Source: Opitutaceae bacterium (GTDB lineage: Bacteria; Verrucomicrobiota; Verrucomicrobiia; Opitutales; Opitutaceae). Taken from it: DNA of 36,156 bases. Of the stretch, positions 1 through 9,001 are shown in pieces. The stretch is from positions 1-36,156 of the forward strand of contig JAEUGY010000080.1 of NCBI GenBank assembly GCA_016794625.1, in the 5' to 3' direction. The position numbers were made by a program, and so were the translations under genes. Numbering within the stretch: position 1 is the stretch's first letter; each line of letters opens with the position of its first letter. Below the pieces are notes generated by a model that worked only from the letters and a program-made list of their open reading frames with translations, ran no database searches and was not told where the DNA came from.

Positions 1-380
1 CACTGGAAATTCCGGTCGCGGCGGGTCACGTCGCCGCCCGTCTGGGTGTGAAGGTACACGCCGGTGCTGTCACACTGCCAGATCTCAATCGTCGCATTAC
101 GGATCGGGCTGCCCGCGGCGGTGAGCAGGCGTCCGCCCAGCCAGGTGATTTCGCCGACGGCCGGGGTCGTGGCGTCGTTCATGATGATCAGATCATTGTC
201 CGTATCCAGGGGCAGTTTGTCCGGATAAAACGGTCCCTCGGTCTGGCGCGGGGTCAGGGTGAGCTGCTCGGCGAACAGGCCGGGCACGGCGACCAGGGCG
301 GTGCCCCAAGCCAGCTGGCGGAGGAAGGCGCGGCGGGGCGCGTAAACGTGAAACAGGTGAGGAGGGGTGCGGACATTCAT
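1..380 (-). CDS. Intradiol ring-cleavage dioxygenase, N-terminal part (runs off left edge)
   Basis: The reading frame opens at an ATG complementary to 378-380 and stays open to the left edge, so only about 126 N-terminal residues are visible. A Tat-like leader (RRAFLRQLAWGTALVAVPG, about residues 16-34) is followed by the block TEGPFYP and then IEIWQCDSTGVY and RDRNFQ. These blocks are typical of protocatechuate/catechol-type intradiol dioxygenases, non-haem Fe(III) enzymes that cleave ortho-diphenols. The iron-ligand Tyr/His region lies beyond the edge and cannot be checked. The leader suggests an exported version rather than a cytoplasmic pca enzyme. It follows the hydrolase at 495-2015 on the same strand after 114 bp. 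Substrate is not predicted. Confidence 0.88.
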   Translation of the reverse strand, partial: MNVRTPPHLFHVYAPRRAFLRQLAWGTALVAVPGLFAEQLTLTPRQTEGPFYPDKLPLDTDNDLIIMNDATTPAVGEITWLGGRLLTAAGSPIRNATIEIWQCDSTGVYLHTQTGGDVTRRDRNFQ

Positions 381-494
381 GGGGGGACGGTTTCCGGCCG
401 GACCGGTGGGGATGACGCGAGCCTGGAGTCCATGGGACCGGGAGGCGAGCGGTATCCGGCGGCGCGGGGCGAAGCGACCGGGCCGGCGGGGACC

Positions 495-2015
495 CTAAGG
501 CTTGGCGACGGCCGGGCCCTGACGGATCTCGCGGGCGAGGCGGACGAGTTCCCAATAGGGCGGTAGGTAGCCTCGTTCCTTCCGGAATTCCTCGGCGCGC
601 GCGAGCAGGCGGCCGACGAGTGCCTGATGGTCCTCGCGGTAGCGTTCGACCCGCAGCGCTGCGGTAGCGCTCAGGCCCTGGGGAATCGGTCCGGTCCGGC
701 CGAGCGTGTTCAGCAGGGCGCTGTAGCCCTTGGCGAGGCGGGCGAGCGGGAGCTGGGCGTGTGAATAGGGCAGGGGGGCGCCCGGCGGGGCCTGCTCGAT
801 GAACACGTCGGTGGCGGCGTCGTCCACGTGGGCATTGAACAGGGTCGTCCGTCCACGCCACTCGGCGACGAGGCGAAGCTGCGGATCGTACTCCAGGTCC
901 GCCGGCTCCTGCGTCTCGAAGTGGCGCACGCCGATCGAACCAAGCCAGGCGGTGAGGGTGGGGGAGGACACATACGAAACGCCCATCCAGAGCGAAATGC
1001 CGACGGAGGCATACGCCGCCGACGCCACCTCGGAGCAGAATTGGGCGCGGGGGTCGTGATGATCCATCGCGAAGTCGTAGGGAATGTGACGCCGGCGGGC
1101 CGCAGCCAGTGCAGACGCGGCCGCTTGGTGGGGGCGCATCGGGTCGGCGACCAGGGCCGGCAGGTCCGCGCGCGGACGCAGCAGCATGACCCGGAGTTTT
1201 TTCCCCTCCAGGTACTCGTCGAGGGTGGTCACCACCACGCCCCGCTCGATCAGTGCCTCCACGAGCAAAACCTCGTGGGTCGACGGGTCCACGTGCACCA
1301 GGGCGACGTGCGAGAAGGCCCCGGGGTAGTCATTACCCCGCGCGATCAGGGAGGAGGTGGGTGCGGCACCCCGCGAGACGAGGATGTCGCCGCTGTGGAG
1401 CTTGATGCCCAGCAGTGTGGCTGACGGCGTGACCGAAGGCTCGTCGTCGCCCCGCACCAGCTCCGTCAGCGGGGTGTCCGGCGGCACCTGGAGCAGCACG
1501 GTTTCCAAGGCGAGGCGTGAACCGTAGAGCAGCCGGTACAGTCGTTGCCGGGCCGGAAGCGTGCCGAGGTCCCAGGCGCGCGATTGGTCCTTCACCGCAC
1601 TTCGGGCGCGCGTCACCGCCTCGATGTACTCGTTCAGACGAGCCGGATGCGCGGCGATCAGCGGGCCCAGGTGGAATAGCTGCGACTCCAGTTGCCCGAA
1701 CAGGTCGTCCGCCGGCCCATGCGGGCGCGCGGCCAGTTGCTCCACCAGGGACCGGAGCCGAGCCAGGGCCGGATCGATCTGGGCGGTCAGCGCGGCGGCG
1801 TCGAGCGCGCGAGACGCCACCAGCCGGGCTTCGAGTTGCGACCACAGCGCGTCCTGCCGCCACTCAAAAATCGGCTGTCCGGCGCCGGCCGGCGGGACCG
1901 GCGGGGGCTCGGGTTTCGAGAGCAGAGCGACCGCCGCCACGCCCACCGCCACCGCGGTGATTCTCCAGCGGCCGGTGCGTTGCCGGGGCGTTTTCCGTTC
2001 GGGCAGCGCGGTCAT
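495..2015 (-). CDS. YiiX/YebB-like permuted NlpC/P60 cysteine hydrolase, membrane anchored
   Basis: This 506-residue protein has an N-terminal hydrophobic segment at about residues 18-33 (ITAVAVGVAAVALL) followed by a proline-rich linker. A predicted helical region covers about 50-190. A C-terminal catalytic domain begins at LHSGDILVSRG, about residue 206. The order His236 (FSHVALV) then Cys327 (QFCSEV) is that of the circularly permuted papain-like YiiX/YebB family, which cleaves amide or ester bonds in the envelope. Its ATG overlaps the stop of the upstream S9 peptidase in an ATGA junction (2012-2015), so the two are probably translationally coupled. The long helical N-terminal region is not a domain I recognise. 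Substrate is unknown; peptidoglycan or a lipid are both possible. Confidence 0.82.
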   Translation of the reverse strand: MTALPERKTPRQRTGRWRITAVAVGVAAVALLSKPEPPPVPPAGAGQPIFEWRQDALWSQLEARLVASRALDAAALTAQIDPALARLRSLVEQLAARPHGPADDLFGQLESQLFHLGPLIAAHPARLNEYIEAVTRARSAVKDQSRAWDLGTLPARQRLYRLLYGSRLALETVLLQVPPDTPLTELVRGDDEPSVTPSATLLGIKLHSGDILVSRGAAPTSSLIARGNDYPGAFSHVALVHVDPSTHEVLLVEALIERGVVVTTLDEYLEGKKLRVMLLRPRADLPALVADPMRPHQAAASALAAARRRHIPYDFAMDHHDPRAQFCSEVASAAYASVGISLWMGVSYVSSPTLTAWLGSIGVRHFETQEPADLEYDPQLRLVAEWRGRTTLFNAHVDDAATDVFIEQAPPGAPLPYSHAQLPLARLAKGYSALLNTLGRTGPIPQGLSATAALRVERYREDHQALVGRLLARAEEFRKERGYLPPYWELVRLAREIRQGPAVAKP

Positions 2016-3997
2016 TCGGCGGGGAAGTGCTTCGCGAGGAACGCATCGATGCGCTGGTACATTTCCACGCGGTTGCGATAGTCGAGCAGGCCGTGCTGCT
2101 CATTGTACTTTGCCATGAACTCAGGCGGCTTCCCCGCCTTCTCCAGCGCGGTGACCAGCGACCGGGCCTGTGAAAACGGGACCGCGGGATCGTCCCGTCC
2201 ATGGATGATGAGCAGGGGCGCCTGCATCCGGTCGACCAGGTTGACCGGTGAGATGGCGCGGAGTTGAGCCTCGTCCTTGACCGGATCGCCGACGAGGGTG
2301 ACGTTGAAACCGAAGCTGCGCGGAAACATCTCGGCCTTGTCCTTGATCAGTTCGATCCAATCGGTGACCCCGGCGATGCTGATGCCGCACCGGTACAAAT
2401 CCGGTTCGAGCGCCAGTCCCATCAGGGCGGAGTATCCGCCAAAGCTGCCACCCATGATGCCAACGCGCCTCCCGTCGGCGATGCCTTGCTGGATCGCCCA
2501 GCGCACTCCGTCGGTGATGTCGTGCTGGACGGTACCGCCCACGTTGCGCCGGCCCATTTTCTGAAACGCGTCTCCGAATCCGACCGAGCCGCGGTAGTTG
2601 ACCTGCAGGACGGCGTAACCGCGGTTGGCGAGGAACTGCACATCAGGATCGTAGCCCCAGACGTCGCGGGTGTGCGGGCCACCGTGGACCAGCGCGACCA
2701 GCGGCAGGTTCTTGCCGCCCCGTCCGGGCGGCAGCGTCAGATACGCCTGCAGCGGCGTGCCATCGCGGGCCTTGAATCGCACCGCGGAGGCTTCCGCCAT
2801 TTTCGCCGGATCGATCCAGGGCATGCAGGCGAGCAGCCGGGCGAGGGTCTTGGCTTCCGTATCAAAGAGATAATACGTGCCGGGATCCGCCGAGGACCAG
2901 GATTGCACGAGCAGCCGGCGGCGGTTGTCGCTGATGCTGATGATCGAGTTGATGCGCCCGGGCAGGGCCTCCTTGAGAGCGGCCTGGGCCTGCTCGAGTC
3001 CCGGGTCAAACCACACCGTCCGGGGAAACTCGGTCATGAAGTGGGCCCCGAGGAGCTCCCCGGGTCGGTCGCGGGCGAAGACGAGGCCCTGCAGGGGGAT
3101 GCCGTTGGCGAAGGAGCGCCAGTCGTTGGGGATGATGTCGAACAGCTCGTGGGCGATCACCGGCTCGCCGAAGGTGTGTTGGATCAGGTCATACGGGTAC
3201 ACGGCCCAGCGACGCTGGTCTGAGAGGCGGTTGACATAGAGCGTGCGGTGGTCCGCCGACAGGGCCAGCGGCCGGTTGACGGTATCGTTCCAGTCCATGC
3301 CGGGCAGGGGAGTCCATGGTCCGTTGGGTTCCGCGCGGAAAATCGTGCGGGCGGTGCCCAGTTTCGTTTCGAGCGCCACCCGGATCGCGCCGTTGGAGTC
3401 GGGCAGCCAGTACTCGACGTTGCCCGGGTTTTGTTCAATGCGGGCCCAGGCGCCGGTGCGCGTCTGCATACGCATCACATGCGGCGTGTTCAGCACCTGA
3501 AACTCGCCGGGGTAGCGTGCTCCCGGGGACCTGTACTCCGTCATCAACACACTCTGTTCGTCCGCGCCCCGGAAGGAGTGGATCACGCCACTGCTCTGGA
3601 TCTCAGCTTCGCCGCTTTGTCCCTTGTCGCGATAAAAGCCGGTCAGACCCCGGAGTCGCGTCCCGTCGCGATCGACCGCGGAGAATCCACCCTCGGCCAG
3701 GCTGAAGATCAGCCGCTGGCTGTTCAGCCAGCCAATCCGCGTCGCCTGTGGAATCCATGGCGCCCGCGACGGAGGGACCTCGAGGCGGACATTCTTGTTG
3801 GTTTCGAGGTTGCGCAGCACGATCTCCTGGACCCCCTTCAGATTCTGCACGTAGGCGACCGTCCGTCCGTCGGGTGAGAGGGTCATGCTGCTGAAGGCGG
3901 CAAAGTGTGCGAAGTCGTCCACCGGCAGACGTTCGGCCGCGAGCGCGCTCGCCGCCAGAAACCACAACGCCGGACCGGTCAAGAAGGGTCGAAACAT
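2012..3997 (-). CDS. S9 family serine peptidase (prolyl oligopeptidase / acylaminoacyl peptidase type)
   Basis: With the start at the ATG complementary to 3995-3997 the product is 661 residues and opens with a signal peptide (MFRPFLTGPALWFLAASALA). The N-terminal half looks like a beta-propeller, beginning with the WD40-like stretch SPDGRTVAYVQN. The C-terminal alpha/beta hydrolase has HGGPHTRDVWGY, the nucleophile Ser at about 518 (GGSFGGY), Asp at about 602 (HGRDDPAVP) and His at about 635 (NEQHGLLDYRNR), a complete S9 triad. The frame stays open 43 codons upstream, but that stretch lies in repeat-like intergenic DNA, so the internal ATG with the leader is preferred. It is probably periplasmic and degrades oligopeptides. 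It is coupled to the YiiX-like gene by a 4-nt overlap. Confidence 0.93.
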   Translation of the reverse strand: MFRPFLTGPALWFLAASALAAERLPVDDFAHFAAFSSMTLSPDGRTVAYVQNLKGVQEIVLRNLETNKNVRLEVPPSRAPWIPQATRIGWLNSQRLIFSLAEGGFSAVDRDGTRLRGLTGFYRDKGQSGEAEIQSSGVIHSFRGADEQSVLMTEYRSPGARYPGEFQVLNTPHVMRMQTRTGAWARIEQNPGNVEYWLPDSNGAIRVALETKLGTARTIFRAEPNGPWTPLPGMDWNDTVNRPLALSADHRTLYVNRLSDQRRWAVYPYDLIQHTFGEPVIAHELFDIIPNDWRSFANGIPLQGLVFARDRPGELLGAHFMTEFPRTVWFDPGLEQAQAALKEALPGRINSIISISDNRRRLLVQSWSSADPGTYYLFDTEAKTLARLLACMPWIDPAKMAEASAVRFKARDGTPLQAYLTLPPGRGGKNLPLVALVHGGPHTRDVWGYDPDVQFLANRGYAVLQVNYRGSVGFGDAFQKMGRRNVGGTVQHDITDGVRWAIQQGIADGRRVGIMGGSFGGYSALMGLALEPDLYRCGISIAGVTDWIELIKDKAEMFPRSFGFNVTLVGDPVKDEAQLRAISPVNLVDRMQAPLLIIHGRDDPAVPFSQARSLVTALEKAGKPPEFMAKYNEQHGLLDYRNRVEMYQRIDAFLAKHFPAE

Positions 3998-4109
3998 GGA
4001 AAGGGGAGGGCGCGCGACCCTCGCCGACTCGCCGCCCGAGGGAAAGCTTTTCCGTTCGAGGCCTCCTGCGCGATTCGATCCAAGAGCTCGAAGGGTGGTA
4101 GCACCCCTC

Positions 4110-4190
4110 CGAACTTCCGCGTTCAACGTTCGGCGTTCAACCTTCGGCGTTCTCCTCCACCTTCCCCCTTAGCGCCTTCGCGTGAGCCCC
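4110..4190. repeat. Degenerate intergenic repeat (GTTCAACG / CGCCTTCGCGTGAG type)
   Basis: The 215-bp gap between the S9 peptidase and the enolase-superfamily gene holds tandem-like GTTCAACGTTCGGCGTTCAACC and a CGCCTTCGCGTGAG segment, with the run GTTCAACC repeated imperfectly. Related pieces recur at 8836-8851, 9690-9830, 18541-18590 and 24115-24240. They are non-coding interspersed repeats whose role is not evident. Confidence 0.5.
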
Positions 4191-4212
4191 CCTGGTTCGG
4201 TGGAGCGTCCGC

Positions 4213-5337
4213 TTAGCGCGAGCGAGGGGCTTCCATGGACCGGATGAAGTCGACGTTGAGGTCGAGGCCGAGTCCCGGGGTGCTGGGCACCTCAAAACAC
4301 CCGTCGACCAAGGGCAGCGGGGTGCGCAAGAGGCCGGAGGCGAAGGGGTTCTCGGTCACGTCGAATTCCACCATCGGCGGGTTCACGCCGGGCATGAGCG
4401 TCGGCTCCGGCAGCAGGGAAACGATGTGCACGGTGGCGGCGTTGAGGATCGCGCCGCTCCAGGAGTGGGGGATGCACTGCACACCATGGAGCTCGGCGAG
4501 TTCGGCCACGAACAGCACCTCGCGGATGCCGCCGCAGAGGCTGGCGTCGGGCTGGACGATGTCGACGGCGCGGCGGTCGAGCAATTCCTTGAAGGCCTGG
4601 CGGTGCTGCAGCATTTCACCCCCGGCGACGGCGATGTCGAGCTGGGCGGCGAGTTGGTCGTATCCACGATAGCCAAACTGGGGCAGCGGCTCTTCGTAGA
4701 ACGTGACACCGAGTTTTTCCAGTTCACGGCCGACCTGCAGGGCCGTCGCGAGGGTATAGGAGCCCCAGGCGTCGACCATGAGTTTGACGTCGCTCGGGAG
4801 ACCCTTGCGGACTTCCGCGAGGGCATCGAGTTCCGAGCGGGGGTCGTACCGGCCGATCTTGAGTTTGATCGCCTTGAACCCGCGGTGGACGAGGGCACGC
4901 GTTTCCGCCGGCCAGACCTCCGCGGGATGGACGCCTTCGACGTATCCGCCGCCGGAGGCATAGACGAGTACGCGGGTGCGGCGGGCTCCGCCGTACAGCT
5001 GATGGACCGGGACGCCCAGCGCCTGCCCGACCAGGTCGTGCAGGGCGATGTCGAGGGCCCCGATCGCCAGCCGGTTTTCGAACGGCGCCAGCCAACGCGT
5101 CCGCCAGGAATTGCTGATCGCCCGGGGATCCTGGCCCACGAGCAGGGGAGCCATGGCCTGTTCCATCGTTTCCCGCACGCCGGCGAGGGGGGCGGTCTCA
5201 CCCCAGCCGACGAGACCACCGTCGGTGGTGATCCGGACCAGCAACGTCCGCCTCCAGGTGTTGAGGACCGACGCCGGCCCACTCGGCCGGGCCAGTTTGT
5301 GTTCGAGGAGAAACGTATCGACCGAGGCAATCTTCAT
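4213..5337 (-). CDS. Mandelate racemase/muconate lactonizing enzyme family (enolase superfamily) protein
   Basis: This 374-residue enzyme, started at MKIASVDTF, has the full enolase-superfamily layout: an N-terminal capping domain and a TIM barrel. The catalytic set of the mandelate racemase subgroup is visible: Lys158-x-Lys160 (KLKIG), metal ligands Asp189 (VDAWG), Glu215 (YEEPL) and Glu241 (AGGEM), and the Asp264 (QPDAS)-His291 (PHSW) dyad. Family members racemise or dehydrate sugar acids and related carboxylates. A pectate lyase and a Gfo/Idh oxidoreductase next door favour an aldonate or uronate dehydratase or epimerase role, but that is inference from context. The frame could extend 8 codons upstream (MVPTPFAL). 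Confidence 0.92.
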   Translation of the reverse strand: MKIASVDTFLLEHKLARPSGPASVLNTWRRTLLVRITTDGGLVGWGETAPLAGVRETMEQAMAPLLVGQDPRAISNSWRTRWLAPFENRLAIGALDIALHDLVGQALGVPVHQLYGGARRTRVLVYASGGGYVEGVHPAEVWPAETRALVHRGFKAIKLKIGRYDPRSELDALAEVRKGLPSDVKLMVDAWGSYTLATALQVGRELEKLGVTFYEEPLPQFGYRGYDQLAAQLDIAVAGGEMLQHRQAFKELLDRRAVDIVQPDASLCGGIREVLFVAELAELHGVQCIPHSWSGAILNAATVHIVSLLPEPTLMPGVNPPMVEFDVTENPFASGLLRTPLPLVDGCFEVPSTPGLGLDLNVDFIRSMEAPRSR

Positions 5338-5757
5338 CAGAGCAAAGGGGGTTGGAACCACGGATGGACGCGGTTGAACACGGATTCAAACCGGATGTCG
5401 TGCTTAGGATCGCAAGTACCGCGATTGAAGCACGGACCCCGGGGCTGCGCGAGTGCCTCAACTGAACCGACGGGTGTGAAAATTCGCAGCGGTTCCGTTG
5501 GAGGTGGCCTCACCGAGGCCGCGACGGGACCCTTGGTCCCGCCTCAGAGGTCCGATTTCTTCACGCGACGCCAATCCCTGCGGGGTCGCCGACCCCACCT
5601 CCACCAGACGTCGACTTCGAATTGCGCTTAGGTTTCGCCTATGCGCGGCGGCGGCATCTGTGTCCATCCGCGGTTCCACGGGATCCTGGCCGCTTCAGGG
5701 CCAGTCGATCCGGAGGGCGGCGGCGAGGCGACGGGGGGCTCCGTCCTCGGACCCGCC
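5338..5757. other. Intergenic stretch without a supportable gene
   Basis: This 420-bp gap lies between two minus-strand genes. It contains one nearly complete three-hairpin repeat (5496-5605) and short low-quality frames. No conserved protein, RNA gene or clear promoter was recognised. Confidence 0.6.
5496..5605. repeat. Three-hairpin mosaic repeat with terminal inverted repeats, copy 1
   Basis: The element starts CGTTGGAGGTGG and ends CCACCTCCACC, an inverted terminal pair with one mismatch. Inside are GGCCTCACCGAGGCC (slightly imperfect), GGGACC-CTT-GGTCCC and GGGGTCGCCGACCCC, three hairpins in a row. Other full copies are at 20802-20910, 31420-31526 and 31618-31726. It does not encode a protein. 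It resembles a REP/BIME or MITE-like element. Confidence 0.85.
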
Positions 5758-7131
5758 TTACGGCTTCTCCAGCCGGGCGGAGAGTTCGAGGTAGTCGCAG
5801 AGCACGGCCACGTTGCGATTGAAGACCGCGCTGCTGATCCGGTCCAGGACGGTGTACTCGCCGTTCCAGCGTACGCCCGCGGGCATGTCCGTCTTGAAGC
5901 GGTCATTGCGGGTGATCCAGGCGCCGGACACCTCCTGCTCCGCGATGAGTTTCCGGACTGCGCCGGAAAGCTCGGTCACGCGGCGGGACACGGCCTCCCG
6001 CGAAAGGTCCGGGCGCTCGGCCTGCTTCAAGCCGGTGTGCCCGAGCCGGAGGGCCCGCTCGTAGCGTTTAGCGACGGCGGCGATCGGCCCGGTGAGATCG
6101 GTTTCATAGCCGTAGCCGGTGCTGCGTTCGATGTGGAGTTCCTCCACGCTGTTTACCCGGATGCGGCCGCGGTCGTAGTAGAGGGCCTTGTTGGTGCCGA
6201 GCTCGACGAACCGCGCCCACTTGCCGTTGGGCAGGCGGATTTCGTTCAACCAGCGCAGGGCGTCGGGAATTGGTTCGAGCAAGGTCGCGTCGCCCAGGGC
6301 CAGGTAGAGATCGATGAGGGTGCCGAGGTTGCGGACGGTGACGGCCGGGCAGAGGGACGCCGGTTCGAAGGTGCGGGCCCAGGCGGGTTGGAGAAACTCG
6401 TTGTACTGCTGCGCCCATCCCGGCTGCGGTGGGGGATTCTGGGAGATCGAGATGAATCGCGCCACGCGCCGCAGGCTCCGTTCGATGGCCTTGTCCTTGG
6501 GGTCAAGTTCGTGCGCTTCGAGCATCACCCGCACGCAGTCGTTGATGCCGCCGTCATTGAAGGTGGCGTAGTCGTGATAGTTGCCGCGGGGTGGATAGAG
6601 GTGCGGCCAGCCGCCGTTCTCCAGCTGGGTCTTGAGCATCATGTCCAGGGCGCGCCGGACCGCGCCGGCGAGACGCTCGTCGGAAGCCACCCGGTTCAGA
6701 GCGAGGAGGAAACTGATGGCCGACTGGCTTTGGTTGTCGTCGAAACTGACGGTTTCATTGCCCAGGTTCGCGAAGTCGATCGTGTGGTCCCAGCCGCCGT
6801 GCTTGTTCTGTCCCTGGATCAGGGCTTCGGCGGCCTGGCGAGCCGCGGCCAAGGCCTGGGGATTCCGGGTCACCTGGTAGGCGCGAAGGAAGGACTGGCC
6901 GACGGCGGGAGTGCCCGGTGGCTGCACCTCGATGGTGTGGGCGTCTTTGGGCCCTTCGCCCCAGCGCTGGGAAAGGTCGGGCGTGACCGCGTAGACGTAG
7001 CCGCCATGCGTGTGGATCGACTGGAAAAACGCCACGCCCCGGGCGAGGGCGGCCTCGGCTTGGGGACGCAGATCCTCGGCGCTGAGACAGGCGGGGAGGA
7101 GAAACAGCGCGAGCCAACGAGGGGTAGTCAT
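5758..7131 (-). CDS. Pectate lyase, polysaccharide lyase family 10 type
   Basis: The product is 457 residues with a signal peptide (MTTPRWLALFLLPACLSA). The body matches PL10 pectate lyases (PelA type), with GQNKHGGWDHTIDF, GGWPHLYPP, YHDYATFNDGGIN and the family block WAQQYNEFLQPAWARTFEP. These enzymes cleave polygalacturonate by beta-elimination using an alpha/alpha toroid-like fold. It should be exported to the periplasm or surface. It is transcribed divergently from the Gfo/Idh/MocA gene at 7246, with 114 bp between the starts. The upstream in-frame extension to 8199 is antisense to that gene and is rejected. The mandelate racemase-type gene downstream on the same strand could act on a product, which is inference. 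Confidence 0.92.
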   Translation of the reverse strand: MTTPRWLALFLLPACLSAEDLRPQAEAALARGVAFFQSIHTHGGYVYAVTPDLSQRWGEGPKDAHTIEVQPPGTPAVGQSFLRAYQVTRNPQALAAARQAAEALIQGQNKHGGWDHTIDFANLGNETVSFDDNQSQSAISFLLALNRVASDERLAGAVRRALDMMLKTQLENGGWPHLYPPRGNYHDYATFNDGGINDCVRVMLEAHELDPKDKAIERSLRRVARFISISQNPPPQPGWAQQYNEFLQPAWARTFEPASLCPAVTVRNLGTLIDLYLALGDATLLEPIPDALRWLNEIRLPNGKWARFVELGTNKALYYDRGRIRVNSVEELHIERSTGYGYETDLTGPIAAVAKRYERALRLGHTGLKQAERPDLSREAVSRRVTELSGAVRKLIAEQEVSGAWITRNDRFKTDMPAGVRWNGEYTVLDRISSAVFNRNVAVLCDYLELSARLEKP

Positions 7132-7245
7132 GGCCGGGCAGCCTATACGATTCAGACCGGACTGCCAGCCTCCGCCGGAGGAATTCCTGTCTGTCGTGAA
7201 AGGATTGCAGGGCCCCGGGCGCCGCCTTCTCCTCGGTCGTCCCCT

Positions 7246-8646
7246 ATGAATCCGAAAGCGAGAATCACCCGTCAGGAGTTTCTGAAGCATGCCTCGCTCG
7301 CCACCGCCGGTCTTTGGTTGGGGGGCTGCACCACGACCTCCGTGCGTGCGCCGCGGCGAATTTCTCCCAACGCCAAGCTCCGGCTGGGCTGTGTCGGCAT
7401 CGGCGGCATGGGCCGGAGTGTGACGGCTGAGTTCGCCTCGTTTGCCGATGTTGAAATCGCGGCTTTGTGCGACGTCGACCCGGCGTATGCCGCCAAGACG
7501 GTCTCCGTTCATCCAGGCGTACCCTTCTATAAGGACTACCGCGCGATGCTGGAAAAGGAGAAGACGCTGGATGCGGTCATGATCGCCACGCCAGACCATT
7601 GGCATGCGCCGATCTCCTTGTCGGCGATGCTGCTGGGACTCCATGTTTACTGCGAGAAACCCCTCGCGCATACGATTGAGGAAGCCCGCTTGATGGGGCG
7701 TGTCGCCCTGGAGACCGGGGTGGTCACGCAGATGGGCAATACCGGCCACGCCGGCGAAGGCCTCCGTCTGACCAAGGAGTGGATCGAGGCCGGGGTCATC
7801 GGTGCGGTGAGCGAGGTCCACGTATGGTCCGACCGCCCCGGCCGCTTCTGGCGCACCCAAGGCAAACGCCGGCCGACCGAAACCCCGCCCGTGCCGAAGG
7901 ACCTGGATTGGGACCTTTGGCTCGGACCGGCGGCCAGCCGCCCCTACCACCCGGACTATTGCCCGGGCGTGTGGCGCGGCTGGCTCGATTTTGGCTGCGG
8001 GGCGCTCGGTGACATGGCGGTGCACAATGCCGATCCGGCGTTCTACGCCCTCGATCTCGGTGCGCCCGACTGGGTGGAGGCGCAGACTTCTCCCACCAAC
8101 CCCGACACCTTTCCCGAGTGGAGCGTGCTCACCTACCACTTCCCGGCCAACGCCCGCCGCGGTCCGGTGAAAATGGTCTGGTACGACGGGGGCAAGCAAC
8201 CGCCCCGGCCAGATCAGTTCGAAGCGGAACGGCCGCTGGGGGATAACGGCATTTACTTTGTGGGTACGGAAGGCGTGATGATTGCGGGTGGATGGGCGGG
8301 CGCGCCACGGCTCGTCCCGGAATCAAGGATGGCCACGGTCCGCAGACCGGAAAAGTCGATCCCCCGGAGCGTGGGTCATCGTCGCGAATGGGTCGACGCC
8401 TGCCGCGCCGGACGCCCCGAGGATGCGAAGTCCGGGTTCTGGTACTCGGCGCCGTTCACCGAATCGCTGCTCGTGGGCGTGCTGCCCGTGATCGCCGGAA
8501 AGCGCGTCGTGTGGGACACACGGACCTTGTCGGCGGTCAATGCCCCCGAGCTCGATCTGCTCATTCGAAAACGCTATCGCCGCGGGTTCGATCTGCCCTC
8601 GGGCATCCGTCGCGATGTGACCAGCGGCCGGCGTGTGGTCGGCTAA
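7246..8646 (+). CDS. Gfo/Idh/MocA family oxidoreductase with Tat-like lipoprotein leader
   Basis: This 466-residue protein starts at MNPKARITRQEFLK. TRQEFLK is a one-arginine variant of the Tat motif, and a lipobox LGGC gives Cys28 as a possible lipidation site. An N-terminal NAD(P)-binding fold follows (LGCVGIGGMGRS, about 47-58; CDVDP). The family EKP motif is at 137-139 (YCEKPLAH), after ATPDHWHA. The C-terminal domain has GALGDMAVHN. Relatives act on sugars, inositols and glycosides using bound NAD(P), and exported forms are common in Verrucomicrobiota and Planctomycetes. Substrate is unknown; the divergent pectate lyase makes a sugar substrate plausible. An in-frame extension upstream to 5641 is an artefact antisense to the lyase. 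Confidence 0.93.
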   Translation: MNPKARITRQEFLKHASLATAGLWLGGCTTTSVRAPRRISPNAKLRLGCVGIGGMGRSVTAEFASFADVEIAALCDVDPAYAAKTVSVHPGVPFYKDYRAMLEKEKTLDAVMIATPDHWHAPISLSAMLLGLHVYCEKPLAHTIEEARLMGRVALETGVVTQMGNTGHAGEGLRLTKEWIEAGVIGAVSEVHVWSDRPGRFWRTQGKRRPTETPPVPKDLDWDLWLGPAASRPYHPDYCPGVWRGWLDFGCGALGDMAVHNADPAFYALDLGAPDWVEAQTSPTNPDTFPEWSVLTYHFPANARRGPVKMVWYDGGKQPPRPDQFEAERPLGDNGIYFVGTEGVMIAGGWAGAPRLVPESRMATVRRPEKSIPRSVGHRREWVDACRAGRPEDAKSGFWYSAPFTESLLVGVLPVIAGKRVVWDTRTLSAVNAPELDLLIRKRYRRGFDLPSGIRRDVTSGRRVVG

Positions 8647-9001
8647 GCCGGCGCCGGCTCCGCTGACCTCGCCAACCTGTCCTCCGACCCGTAGCGGAAC
8701 GGGGAACCCGTTTCGGGCTCGGGGATCGAGCTGGTTTCACGCGGAGGCGCGGAGGCGCGAAGTGGGGTTCGGTGCGATGAGCCGGAAACGCCCTCGTCTG
8801 AAGTTCGAGGTGGTGCACAATCCCTCCCCCTTTGCGCCTTCGCGTGAGACATCCGGGCAGTGGATCGCAAGCATCATTTCAATTGTATATTATGTTATCA
8901 TTGAACACTTTAAATGCATTGGGCCAAAGCCACCTTTGGCGCGCTCACTCGGGATGAGAAGTAATCTGGACACCAACGAAGGAGTGTATCTACATGTAGC
9001 T
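8647..9001. other. Intergenic stretch: 29-bp repeat, degenerate repeats, AT-rich promoter-like island
   Basis: No gene is seen here. It holds the first 29-bp direct repeat (8689-8717), a degenerate GCGGAGGCGCGGAGGCGCG tract near 8740-8760, and a CGCCTTCGCGTGAG piece near 8838. An unusually AT-rich island (about 8879-8922) probably carries the vapBC promoter, though no clean -35/-10 pair could be fixed. Confidence 0.5.
8689..8717. repeat. 29-bp direct repeat flanking vapBC, left copy
   Basis: It is identical over 29 bp to 9646-9674. It begins CCGTAGCGGAACGGGG and ends CCCGTTTCGGG, and contains the imperfect inverted repeat CGGAACGGG-GAA-CCCGTTTCG. Together with the right copy it brackets the vapBC operon. 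Confidence 0.9.

Noticed and set aside
5641..7245. 1001-residue plus-strand frame extending upstream of the oxidoreductase
   Set aside because: The extension is antisense to the pectate lyase and has no family resemblance. The Tat-like leader starts at 7246.
5758..8199. 813-residue minus-strand frame
   Set aside because: Only 5758-7131 is the pectate lyase. The upstream part is antisense to the well-supported oxidoreductase gene.
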